From Haliotis asinina (lineage: Eukaryota; Mollusca; Gastropoda; Lepetellida; Haliotidae): a stretch of 64,000 bases of DNA. The notes below the pieces were generated by a model. It did not search any database. It was not told the DNA's origin and saw only the letters and a program-made list of their open reading frames with translations. Below, in pieces: positions 47,209 through 58,588 of this stretch (position 1 is its first letter; every line of letters starts with the position of its first letter). The DNA lies in assembly GCF_037392515.1 (NCBI RefSeq), contig NC_090280.1, positions 18,416,001 through 18,480,000 on the forward strand, given 5' to 3'. A program made the translations under genes and the position numbers.

Positions 47209-49790
47209 TATCTTTATTTCCTCCAGTAACTTCGGCGAGTGATTATTCTTTTAACACAACGCACACACTGATGTATTGTAAATAGAAAAAAGAAAGTTTT
47301 ACAATGTCTGATATTTACATCATTCTGTTGAGAATTAAGTCATTGCCTATAGTTTACTGTCTATAGATGCAGCAATGATCTCAGGATCCAGGACCTTCAC
47401 AGGCTCTGTGATTGCTTCGGCATAACCTTCCAAGGAACATCTGCTTTTTTGTGTCTATAGTAGCTGTCACCGTCCCCAGCCGTACAGTTAGTTACCGCGG
47501 TCGAAGATCTCTGACGAATATTTTACGCAGTTCGTGTAAAGTAGCGCTGGATAGTTTCAATTTTATTTGTTTCTCTTCGGGACATATTTAACCACCTCTC
47601 TCTCGCGAAGAAGGCACATGGAATTATTATTCTACGTCATATAACTAATGCTCAAAAGAAAGTATACACTTGAACAAGTACATAAAAACGTTTTAAAGTA
47701 AAAACTTAAGACATTATCCATACTGAGCCATGTTACCAATGTAAAGACCCATCCTTTCAGAGAACAAACTGAAGCAAAATTTTACGATTCGCATAAACGC
47801 AGCATAAAATAGAAAAACAGCATTTTCGTGTGCAACACGAAATGGACGTGTATTTTGGCGGTATTACTAAGTCGATGGGACACGTTAGGGACACAGTGAT
47901 CAGAAAATCACAAGAGGTATGCCAGGTTTGAAAGGATCCTGCCTTTATTGTGTTCGATTTCATGGACGGTAAGTGATTACCCAGACTGAAAGAGTCGTGT
48001 CATCCGCGAGAGTCGCGAGTAGGACTACTGGATAGTGATCACGTCCAAGGATAGGACCTTGTCTTAACTGACCAAAGCGACGTATAAGCTCATTCATATA
48101 CACAAGGAACATCTATGCGGATAAGACACGCCCTTGCCGTACGCCTTGTCTGACTTTGAAGATTCGATTTGTCTCTTCAGCATATCTGACACATCCAGCT
48201 GATTCATGCTGACGGCGTATTATATGTCAGGCTTTTCCTTGCACATGAAGCAGAACTACTTTTAGCAGCAGTCCGTTGTGCCAGATTAATTTTCTCGTTG
48301 TCGAGAAAGAAGGGTATAAATTGGGGGACCTTTCGGAGTAAAAAGGTATCACTTCTTTGAGTATATAGGTAGCTAAATTTGCACCATGGGAAGTCACGTT
48401 CCATATACTTTACATACCTCTCACTTCCTTCCAACAGTATCTCCTCAAACAGTTTCCCTGATGACGGAGATGAAGGTGATCCCTCTGTAATTCGCAGGAT
48501 CCGATCTGTTGTTTTTGTTTCCGTTGTGTATTGGAATAACTGTTCCGGATCTTAACAATGCATGGATATAACAGGCATGTGCCATCATGTTAAAGAATTT
48601 CGTTAATTGTTTGAGGACCACACCGAGAACGAAATAAATATGGTCATTTGTCGTTTGGTCCGGTGCAGTTGATTTTCTCATTTTTTGGCATTGTTTCAAT
48701 AGTTTTAGTTCACACATTTCAATGTCCGTTTTGAGTATAGGGTCATCGTCATGTATAGTGGTATTCTTGAGATGTGGTCTCTCTTAGAGTCTGTCTCATT
48801 ACGAAAGTCGTTATCAAACTCTGGCAGTTCAAAAGGTGATAATAGATCTGCATAGTAGTCTGCCCACAAATTACTAACTTCATTTCAGTCAGTGTATCGC
48901 ATGAAGGTTCCTTGTACTTCAGGTGTGTGCGAACGGTGTTTCTTTTGAATCCTTACAGTCTCGTAGAATTCAGCAATATCTACTTCGCATGCAGAGTTTA
49001 TCTCCATACTTGTCTTTATTCCACTGTCTCCCGTCTTGTCTTTTTCGATGCCAAAAGTCACAGTTAACGTGTTTGTATAAGGTTTACGAGTCGTTATCAG
49101 CACCTCGGGGTCTGCCTTCAGTTGACCAAAACCTCCCTGCTTCGCCCATCCTGTAGTGATACAGATCGAGATTCGAACGTTTCTTGTAAGGTTTCAGGTA
49201 CGGTCTATGGTGTCCATTTGGCACGTGCTCATCAGCAGACCTCTTTAATGCACTGACAATGGCTTCAAAGGACAATGGCAGTCCACGCACTGGCGTTATG
49301 TCACCAAGCATGTCACCTAGCAATCTGTGTACCTCGACTTCGAACATACCAATTTGCAGTTGACTAGCTTTTGATGACTTGTGGGGAGTAGATGGTATGC
49401 TAACCATACATGCAGTACTACTCAGCATGTCCACATGAAGGGAAGCAATTACATGGAAATGATCAGATATATGGATAGGGGGATGAAGCATAAATACGTG
49501 TAAGATGAGCGACTGACATACGTGTTCGGGATCAAATGTGTAACCAATTTTAGTGTATTGTGTATTTCTCCTGTTTCAGTGTTATCATCCTGTTATCATT
49601 TGTCCCACTTCTTTGCCGCCGCAACAGGAAGGTATCATATTCTGCTCTGAGGGATACTGTTGAAGTAAGCGTGATCTGTGCGACTTTTGATAACTGAAAA
49701 TGTCGGTGTTAAAATCGCCACACAAGATAGCTTGACTAGTTTCAGAGAATTGAAAACAACTTCAGATGTTTCATTTAACCGGTCTTGATA
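47209..49790 (-). mobile_element. LINE fragment, U5
   Basis: 3' end at 47209. The C-terminal segment has decayed relative to U1/U3/U4 (about 47390-47560). RT pieces at 48204-48717 (HACYIHALLRSGTVIPIHNG, DPANYRGITFISVI) and linker at 48885-49491 (LITTRKPYTNTLTVTFGIEK, HPPIHISDHFHV). Different internal deletions from U3/U4. Dead. Confidence 0.75.
47643..47930. other. Insertion private to U5/U6, possible Tc1/mariner end
   Basis: About 290 bases replace the hairpin region of the other units. It starts with CTAATGCTCAAAAGAAAGTA after a TA dinucleotide, which looks like the terminal repeat of a Tc1/mariner-type element. No matching second terminus or transposase is visible, so the identification is weak. 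Repeated at 55698-55985. Confidence 0.35.
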
Positions 49791-50001
49791 GACAGACAGT
49801 GCTATTGGCGGTTAGCCTCGCTGGGGTGATTGACACAGTTGCGCAGATCGATGCTCATGTTGATCACTGGATTCTCCAGTCTTCATTATTTACTGACCAC
49901 CGCCATATAACGGGACTTTTGCTAAACTAAAGTCTAAACTAAAACTCACTCACTCACTCACTCACTCAATCAGTCACTCAATCACTCACTCACTCACTCA
50001 G
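49791..50001. repeat. SINE-like repeat with (ACTC)n tail, U5
   Basis: GACAGTGCTATTGGCGGTTA, then CGCCATATAACGGGACTTTT and a long ACTCACTCACTC run with ATCA variants. Confidence 0.65.
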
Positions 50002-50425
50002 AGTGTACTTTCACAAACATATGTGATGTACGGCTGTAGACATGAAGTCCTTGTGTAATTGTTGAGATGATACATAGCTTTAGGTGGTGACCTGACAACT
50101 GAACAATCAATTTTGAAACCCAGATTTACTTTGTTTTAAGTGTTGAATAATGGTTATACAAGTGTTCGACTCATGTCCATCAAGTGTATTTAGATAAGTG
50201 GAAGACAAGTGTGTGCACCACGAGGAGAAGAATACCAGAGAGGAGAGATATTATGACTTACTTTAGTTACAGCAGAGGTCCACTTGTCATGGCACTGTTT
50301 GTCAGTTCAATGTACAAGTATCTCTCAGTGTGTGATACAGCATATAAACACCACAAGTGTTGCCATTGTGTGATTCATATCCCTGTTACATATGCAGGGT
50401 GTTTTGATTGGCACTGAAGTTAGCC

Positions 50426-50502
50426 TTTAAATACGCTGCACTCCACACTCAAGCACCCATTCACTCGGATTCAGTCAGTACAACCAGCTATCAGAGAGAA
50501 GC
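50426..50502 (+). promoter_or_regulatory. Promoter and 5' leader of FReD copy 5
   Basis: TTTAAATA at 50426-50433; then ACTCCACACTCAAGCACCCA; ATG at 50503. Confidence 0.55.
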
Positions 50503-53060
50503 ATGGTGTTCCGACTATGTCTCTGTATAGTGTTGCTTGTTGGTGGTGGATATGCCAACATATCCGGCGACTACTGTCAGGTTCTGGACAACTACGATAC
50601 TTTCAAGACATCCATGGATAACTTCCTGGCTTCCAGGGATGAAACCTGTGGGAGTACGGACATGCGCAGTGGTGAGTACGTCGTAGTGTAGAAAGTTACG
50701 GCACCACTGACTTTGAAGCTTTTTTAACCAGTAGTAAAAGCTTTTCCAGATACACACACCTCCCAAATGTCTTTGTACACTGGACAGTAAGACTTAGGAA
50801 AGCAGCACATTCCTCGCTCCTTCTTGTTTTTGAAACTTAAAATACATTTTCAGTTTCTGTTTTCTGTCATAGGATTTGAATAAACAGTAATAGGAGCGTC
50901 ATATGATGTCATGGCTCTGACGTTGTGTTGGTGAAGGCTACATTCTTAAATGCCCCAGTAAAATGTTATTCAGTTTTCTCCTGTTATGGAACTTTAACAT
51001 TCACTTTTCACCTCGATATCTACGGTGTTTTAAATTTAATCGTATTGGTAGAGGTATTGCCATAATTCTACGTCGATGTTGATTTTCAAGATACAAGTTA
51101 CGAAACATTGATTCCAGAAAGAACATTCCCTGTTCCAACTGGTTGATATACACTGAGCACTACAAGAGACATTATGTAAATGAGGAAATACCGAAATAAT
51201 CCTAAATACGCTTCATATTGAACAGTTGATAGACGTTAACACTTGAAGGGAAACCATAAAAATTTGACATCAGACAAATTATCATTGTTTCTGAAATAGC
51301 CTCGGATACATTCCATATTGAACAGATTGTAGGAGCATCTTGGACGAGTTTCCAGAAACTGAGGACGGAGTTTACCGAATCAAACCGACAGACGGAAAGG
51401 GGTCATTTCTGGCCTACTGTGACATGACTGGCGGAGGATGGTTGGTAAGTTCCAGAAAATATCTGCAGCGTGAGAGTTCTTTCTTCAAAGTGTAATGGTA
51501 ATGTCAATATGTCAGATATCTTAATATTCGCACAATGAGACATTGATTTTCAATGAACAGGTATTTCAAAGGCGACTGGACGGGTCAGAAGATTTCTATC
51601 GAACCTGGTTTGAGTACATGGACGGATTTGGAAACCTCACCCGAGATTTCTGGCTTGGTTCGTACAAACATCAATTTCCAGTCAGAACAATGAATGCTTC
51701 GTACTTCCGTGACATTATATACAATCATTCCATGGTTTAAATGTTGAGTATTTGTCCACAACTGATATAGTCAAGCATCTGATAGTGTTCGTTTGTCTTT
51801 GTACTGGGTCTGTGATAACTTGGTGTCTGATATGTTGTAAGTCATAATTATATGTATGTGTCTGTAATTAGTATACAAAGAAACTGGCGTTATTGAGGTT
51901 TAAGACAAATATGTATCGATTTTATATATGATATCGAATAGATAGAATAGGGCTTCTTGAAAACGAATTTCGTGAAAAGAAAGTCGTGATAAATATTTTA
52001 TTGATATTTAAGTCAAAAGTAAATCAATCCCGTAAAATTATGCATTTGCGTCTGGGTTGTGTGTTTGGGTGTGAACAGACAGATCCTTCTGGTCGTCTGG
52101 TTGTACACAACGGCTTTGTTTCCGACATGGAAACACTGATGAAACTCAGGGTCTCCATTGTGTTTTTTCTGTATGAATGCACAATATCTTGCTGTACTGA
52201 TTGACTCGCCTCCTCGACCCGGGGTGTCACTATTACCCATAACTGAGTTTTCATTTCACACAGTGTGTGACTGGAATCTTCGGTATAACGTAAGCTGAGG
52301 TCATATTTCAGGAAATGAGAAGATACACCGACTGACGACGCAGAAAACCTATGAACTGAGAATCGACCTGGTGAACAAATCAGGAAGTCACTTCCATGCT
52401 GAGTATAACAGTTTCCACCTGGGCAGCATGTCAGAGTTCTACACTCTGTTCATCGGGAAATATTCAGGAACAACTGGTGAGTATGTTGTAAATATTACTT
52501 TGTGTTTGTTTCAGGATGTCATATATTCATATTGTGTTGATTAAATCATTGTTCCTTCTAACTGGATGGTTAGAATACCGCGAATGAAGGAATGTAATAA
52601 ATCACATTTCTACGTAAAAGAAGCTATGAAACCGTAAATCGTTATGTAAAAAGAGAGAGAACATGTAAACATGTCAATTTCAGCATAAATCTCTTTGTAC
52701 ACAGGTCCCGTTGACGCTGTGTTCATACTATTCTCTGTTTCGCTCAAACGCATACAGTGTTGTCAAACAAGCCATGACTGAACGGTTTGTTACAGTTCAG
52801 AATGGAGTGTTCAAGTAATAGTTAGAAATCTGCTGGTGTTTTCAGGAGATCAGATGTTGTATCACAACAACACCAGATTTACAGCAAATAATCTGGATCT
52901 GGATACAAACTCGAAGAACTGTGCTGTGACGTATAAAGGGGCTTGGTGGTTCAACTCGTGCTACAACTCACACCTGAATGGTCTGTACAGTAAGGGACCA
53001 CGATGGAATGGTTTGTTAGGACTTAAGTCTTCCTCCATGAAAATTCGACCTCTCAACTAA
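50503..53060 (+). CDS. FReD copy 5, secreted fibrinogen-related lectin (class B, chimeric exon 5)
   Basis: Exons 50503-50671, 51326-51444, 51561-51657, 52312-52476, 52846-53060; 254 residues, open. Signal peptide [20 protein letters not shown]. Domain: [115 protein letters not shown]. The NYS sequon of class A is KYS here. Exon 5 switches from class B to class A sequence after HLNG ([10 protein letters not shown]), and the 3' flank is class A, so a crossover lies near 52980. Intron 1 has a duplicated CATATTGAACAG acceptor (51214-51225 and 51314-51325); the exon frame uses the second. Private changes WNGLLG near the C-terminus. Confidence 0.9.
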
Positions 53061-53240
53061 ATGATGAATACTTGGTCACGTAGAGTATCACCACCACAGC
53101 AATAACACATTTTCATCACACTATCACAAGACGGACACTGACTCTTTTACATCACACTACACTGAGATCAAACAACAACGTAAAGAATTGTTAAAACAAT
53201 ATATATTTATGGATGCAGGAGACATGTGGATACCAGTGTT

Positions 53241-53246
53241 AATAAA
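53241..53246 (+). terminator. Candidate polyadenylation signal, copy 5
   Basis: AATAAA in GTGTTAATAAACCAG, about 180 bases after the stop; same site as 45189. The near-stop hexamer used by copies 1 and 6 reads AATAAC here. Confidence 0.35.
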
Positions 53247-53499
53247 CCAGAACTCAGAGCAACAGTAAAGTGTACTGACATGGAACTTGAAACTGAAATC
53301 CAATCAATGTTAGGAATAATTATCCGACATTATCCTGGTTAGAGCGTTGTTTGAGGTAACTGCAGAAGTTACGTCACTTTACGCAAGAAATACGAGAATG
53401 CCAATCAAGGTAGGTATGCAATGTTGTTGACTTTAACAGTGAATGGGTATTTTATGTGCGCTTGTATCAGTTACTTTGAGCAAAGGGTGGTACATGCTT

Positions 53500-53805
53500 C
53501 TGTGAGTACAGTGTGCACAGTTCAGCTGCAGGTCACACAAACTAGCCATTGAAACTGGCAGATGTTCAGACATGCCAAGGCATGAAAGACTGTGTAAAGT
53601 CTGTAACAGTGGATACATGGAGACTGAATATCACTTCCTGCTGACTTGTGTCACTTATGATAACCTCCAACAAAGATACATGCCCCTTAAATATTCTGCA
53701 TTCCTAACTATGGTTTAATCTACTCAAGTCTTCCCGACACGGATCAGTTATAGGAAACTTGGCCTGCTACATTTTCCATGCCTCCAACCTTAGTAGGAAA
53801 GCTCT
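53500..53805 (+). mobile_element. Plus-strand LINE ORF2 C-terminal relic, end of U5
   Basis: HKLAIETGRCSDMPRHERLC, then KVCNSGYMETEYHFLLTC; nearly identical to 45450-45755. Confidence 0.7.
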
Positions 53806-55229
53806 CGTATAGAATAAATACTATGTAGCGTACATCACTGATCATTAATATGGGACATTACTATCCCAGCCTCTTGTGGTACCTCTACTTGTCTTATGTA
53901 TCACAGTGTTGCATTTGCAGAAGTGCTCGGTATATTATCCACGTACCATTGATAGTGGCCTGAGTATATTTTCTGTGCTGCACTTAACTTCATGCACTCG
54001 TGTTTTGGATGTGTAAAACTGATGTCTATGCCCCGATATATCTGTATCTTGTTAAAATCCATGAATTACCGGTTACAACCCGTTCTATTTTCCAAGTCTT
54101 GATGCCTTGTATGGGTATCCATGGTAACAGGTTGTATTTGATATGGTCTGTTATAACTGTTATGACTCAAGCCTCTTTTTTGTACCCTGTAATGTTATAT
54201 TATCCATCACTGATCGTGGAATGTTATATATTCCATGCGTGGACATACCTGGATAATCCTCCTGTAAAACTGACTGTATGTACATGCTGAACTTGCATAT
54301 ACCCTCTTAAAACGTTTGTATGTCCACTTTGTAGTGTAATATTCGGTATCATTGAACTTATAATGTATAGTCTTTATGCCTGGATTCACATGACTAAAGA
54401 GTCTGTATAACTGATTGTTCCATAATATAGTTTATGCATGTGTTTGGACCATGTTGCCAACAGGACTTGCTTTAAAAGTTTAAAATTAAGCATCACTCAA
54501 TGTGGAATGGTATATCATCTCTGTAACAATGATAGTGGTGTCTGGTATGTTATCCAGGCTACACAGGTAGCATCCAGTAAGGTCTGTTATTTCCGCTAGA
54601 CTCAAGTTCTTTTTGATATTTTTCTAAAAAAAAAACAATCTTGTATATCTACCCTGTTGTGTAAAATTACTCTCCACTGATCATGGAATGGTATATTCTG
54701 TGAATATCGATTGTATGTATTTGTAGTCCTTGCATAATAAGTCTTCACCATTGAACGTAGAATACAATGGCTTTCATGCCAGGGTACACATGGACAATTA
54801 GTTTGCAATTCCGATCGATTGTATCGTCATATAGCCTTGCTGTTTTCGCATGCATTCCTGTGTGATGTATTGACTATGGTGTACAGTGGGCTCCGTCTTA
54901 AGTATTTGTACATTTGCTTGGCAAGATAAAACTAGGCATTGTGGATTATGGAATGCTATATTTGTTTCATGCTGGGACACACTTGGATAAATTCTCAGTC
55001 AAATTGATTATATTGCTTTCACAGTTTTCCTGTGCTTGCTTAAGTCTTTGTTTAATGCATGGACCTTGTTGTTGTACATAGGGCCGATGGTCCACTCATT
55101 GTACTGAATAAAGAGAATTGAATTGAGTACAGCGTGGTGTGCATGTTTGTGTGTACAGGGAGGTGTGTACATCATTCTGTGTGTAAAGTGTGTTGTGTAC
55201 ATGCTTGTGTATGTACAGGGTGGTGTGTA

Positions 55230-57880
55230 CAATGAATGAATGAATGAATGAATGAATGAATGAATATCTTTATTTCCTCCAGTAACTTCGGCGAGTGATT
55301 ATTCTTTTAACACAACGCACACACTGATGTATTGTAAATAGAAAAAAGAAAGTTTTACAATGTCTGATATTTACATCATTCTGTTGAGAATTAAGTCATT
55401 GCCTATAGTTTACTGTCTATAGATGCAGCAATGATCTCAGGATCCAGGACCTTCACAGGCTCTGTGATTGCTTCGGCATAACCTTCCAAGGGACATCTGC
55501 TTTTTTGTGTCTATAGTAGCTGTCACCGTCCCCAGCCGTACAGTTAGTTACCGCGGTCGAAGATCTCTGACGAATATTTTACGCAGTTCGTGTAAAGTAG
55601 CGCTGGATAGTTTCAATTTTATTTGTTTCTCTTCGGGACATATTTAACCACCTCTCTCTCGCGAAGAAGGCACATGGAATTATTATTCTACGTCATATAA
55701 CTAATGCTCAAAAGAAAGTATACACTTGAACAAGTACATAAAAACGTTTTAAAGTAAAAACTTAAGACATTATCCATACTGAGCCATGTTACCAATGTAA
55801 AGACCCATCCTTTCAGAGAACAAACTGAAGCAAAATTTTACGATTCGCATAAACGCAGCATAAAATAGAAAAACAGCATTTTCGTGTGCAACACGAAATG
55901 GACGTGTATTTTGGCGGTATTACTAAGTCGATGGGACACATTAGGGACACAGTGATCAGAAAAACACAAGAGGTATGCCATGTTTGAAAGGATCCTGCCT
56001 TTATTGTGTTCGATTTCATGGACGGTAAGTTATTACCCAGGCTGAAAGAGTCGTGTCATCCGCGAGAGTCGCGAGTAGGACTACTGGATAGTGATCACGT
56101 CCAAGGATAGGACCTTGTCTTAACTGACCAAAGCGACGTATAAGCTCATTCATATACACAAGGAACATCTATGCGGATAGGACACGCCCTTGCCGTACGC
56201 CTTGTCTGACTTTGAAGATTCGATTTGTCTCTTCAGCATATCTGACACATCCAGCTGATTCATGCTGACGACGTATTATATGTCAGGCTTTTCCTTGCAC
56301 ATGAAGCAGAACTACTTTTAGCAGCAGTCCGTTGTGCCAGATTAATTTTCTCGTTGTCGAGAAAGAAGGGTATAAATTGGGGGACCTTTCCGAGTAAAAA
56401 GGTATCACTTCTTTGAGTATATAGGTAGCTAAGTTTGCACCATCCTCTGGTCGGAATCCACACGGTAGTCTGTGGGAAGTCAGGTTCCATATACTTTACA
56501 TACCTCTCACTTCCTTCCAACAGTATCTTCTCAAACAGTTTCCCTGATGACGGAGATGAAGGTGATCCCTCTGTAATTCGCAGGATCCGATCTGTTGTTT
56601 TTGTTTCCTTTGTATATTGAAAGAACTGTTCCGGATCTTAACAAAGCAGGGATATAACAGGCATGTGCCATCATGTTAAAGAATTTCCTTAATTGTTTGA
56701 GGACCACACCGAGAACGACACAAATATGGTCATTTGTCGTTTGGTCCGGTGCAGTTGATTTTCTCATTTTTTGGCATTGTTTCAATAGTTTTAGTTCACA
56801 TATTTCAATGTCCGTTTTGAGTATAGGGTCATCGTCATGTATAGTGGTATTCTTGAGATGTGGTCTCTCTTAGAGTCTGTCTCATTACGAAAGTCGTTAT
56901 CAAACTCTGGCAGTTCAAAAGGTGATAATAGATCTGCATAGTAGTCTGCCCACAAATTACTAACTTCATTTCAGTCAGTGTATCGCATGAAGGTTCCTTG
57001 TACTTCAGGTGTGTGCGAACGGTGTTTCTTTTGAATCCTTACAGTCTCGTAGAATTCAGCAATATCTACTTCGCATGCAGAGTTTATCTCCATACTTGTC
57101 TTTATTCCACTGTCTCCCGTCTTGTCTTTTTCGATGCCAAAAGTCACAGTTAACGTGTTTGTATAAGGTTTACGAGTCGTTATCAGCACCTCGGGGTCTG
57201 CCTTCAGTTGACCAAAACCTCCCTGCTTCGCCCATCCTGTAGTGATACAGATCGAGATTCGAACGTTTCTTGTAAGGTTTCAGGTACGGTCTATGGTGTC
57301 CATTTGGCACGTGCTCATCAGCAGACCTCTTTAATGCACTGACAATGGCTTCAAAGGACAATGGCAGTCCACGCACTGGCGTTATGTCACCAAACATGTC
57401 ACCTAGCAATCTGTGTACCTCGACTTCGAACATACCAATTTGCAGTTGACTAGCTTTTGATCACTTGTGGGGAGTAGATGGTGTGCTAACCATACATGCA
57501 GTACTACTCAGCATGTCCACATGAAGGGAAGCAATTACATGGAAATGATCAGATATATGGATAGGGGGATGAAGCATAAATACGTGTAAGATGAGCGACT
57601 GACATACGTGTTCGGGATCAAATGTGTAACCAATTTTAGTGTATTGTGTATTTCTCCTGTTTCAGTGTTATCATCCTGTTATCATTTGTCCCACTTCTTT
57701 GTCGCCGCAACAGGAAGGTATCATATTCTGCTCTGAGGGATACTGTTGAAGTAAGCGTGATCTGTGCGACTTTTGATAACTGAAAATGTCGGTGTTAAAA
57801 TCGCCACACAAGATAGCTTGACTAGTTTCAGAGAATTGAAAACAACTTCAGATGTTTCATTTAACCGGTCTTGATAGACA
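55230..57880 (-). mobile_element. LINE fragment with (AATG)n tail, U6
   Basis: Near-copy of 47178-49790. RT pieces at 56260-56785 (HACYIPALLRSGTVLSIYKG, DPANYRGITFISVI). U6 keeps bases (CATCCTCTGGTCGGAATCCA near 56441) that U5 has lost, so U6 preserves the older state here. Includes the (AATG)n tail 55230-55264 and the 55698-55985 insertion. Confidence 0.75.
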
Positions 57881-58087
57881 GACAGTGCTATTGGCGGTTA
57901 GCCTCGCTGGGGTGATTGACACAGTTGCGCAGATCGATGCTCATGTTGATCACTGGATTCTCCAGTCTTCATTATTTACTGACCACCGCCATATAACGGG
58001 ACTTTTGCTAAACTAAAGTCTAAACTAAAACTCACTCACTCACTCACTCACTCAATCAGTCACTCAATCACTCACTCACTCACTCAG
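57881..58087. repeat. SINE-like repeat with (ACTC)n tail, U6
   Basis: Same as 49791-50001 with a slightly shorter ACTC run. Confidence 0.65.
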
Positions 58088-58511
58088 AGTGTACTTTCAC
58101 AAACATATGTGATGTACGGCTGTAGACATGAAGTCCTTGTGTAATTGTTGAGATGATACATAGCTTTAGGTGGTGACCTGACAACTGAACAATCAATTTT
58201 GAAACCCAGATTTACTTTGTTTTAAGTGTTGAATAATGGTTATACAAGTGTTCGACTCATGTCCATCAAGTGTATTTAGATAAGTGGAAGACAAGTGTGT
58301 GCACCACGAGGAGAAGAATACCAGAGAGGAGAGATATTATGACTTACTTTAGTTACAGCAGAGGTCCACTTGTCATGGCACTGTTTGTCAGTTCAATGTA
58401 CAAGTATCTCTCAGTGTGTGATACAGCATATAAACACCACAAGTGTTGCCATTGTGTGATTCATATCCCTGTTACATATGCAGGGTGTTTTGATTGGCAC
58501 TGAAGTTAGCC

Positions 58512-58588
58512 TTTAAATACGCTGCACTCCACACTCAAGCACCCATTCACTCGGATTCAGTCAGTACAACCAGCTATCAGAGAGAAGC
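58512..58588 (+). promoter_or_regulatory. Promoter and 5' leader of FReD copy 6
   Basis: TTTAAATA at 58512-58519; leader as in copy 5; ATG at 58589. Confidence 0.55.

Larger units (their letters stand above)
46069..54119 (+). repeat. Array unit U5
   Basis: 8.05-kb unit nearly identical to U6 (offset 8052-8086). By eye differences are a few per kilobase, so this is the youngest duplication in the window. Units 5 and 6 lack the hairpin and foldback elements. Confidence 0.9.

Noticed and set aside
55813-56019. 68-codon minus-strand Cys-rich frame repeated at 47757
   Set aside because: It lies in the U5/U6-specific insertion, has no recognisable domain, and is kept only because the two units are near-identical.
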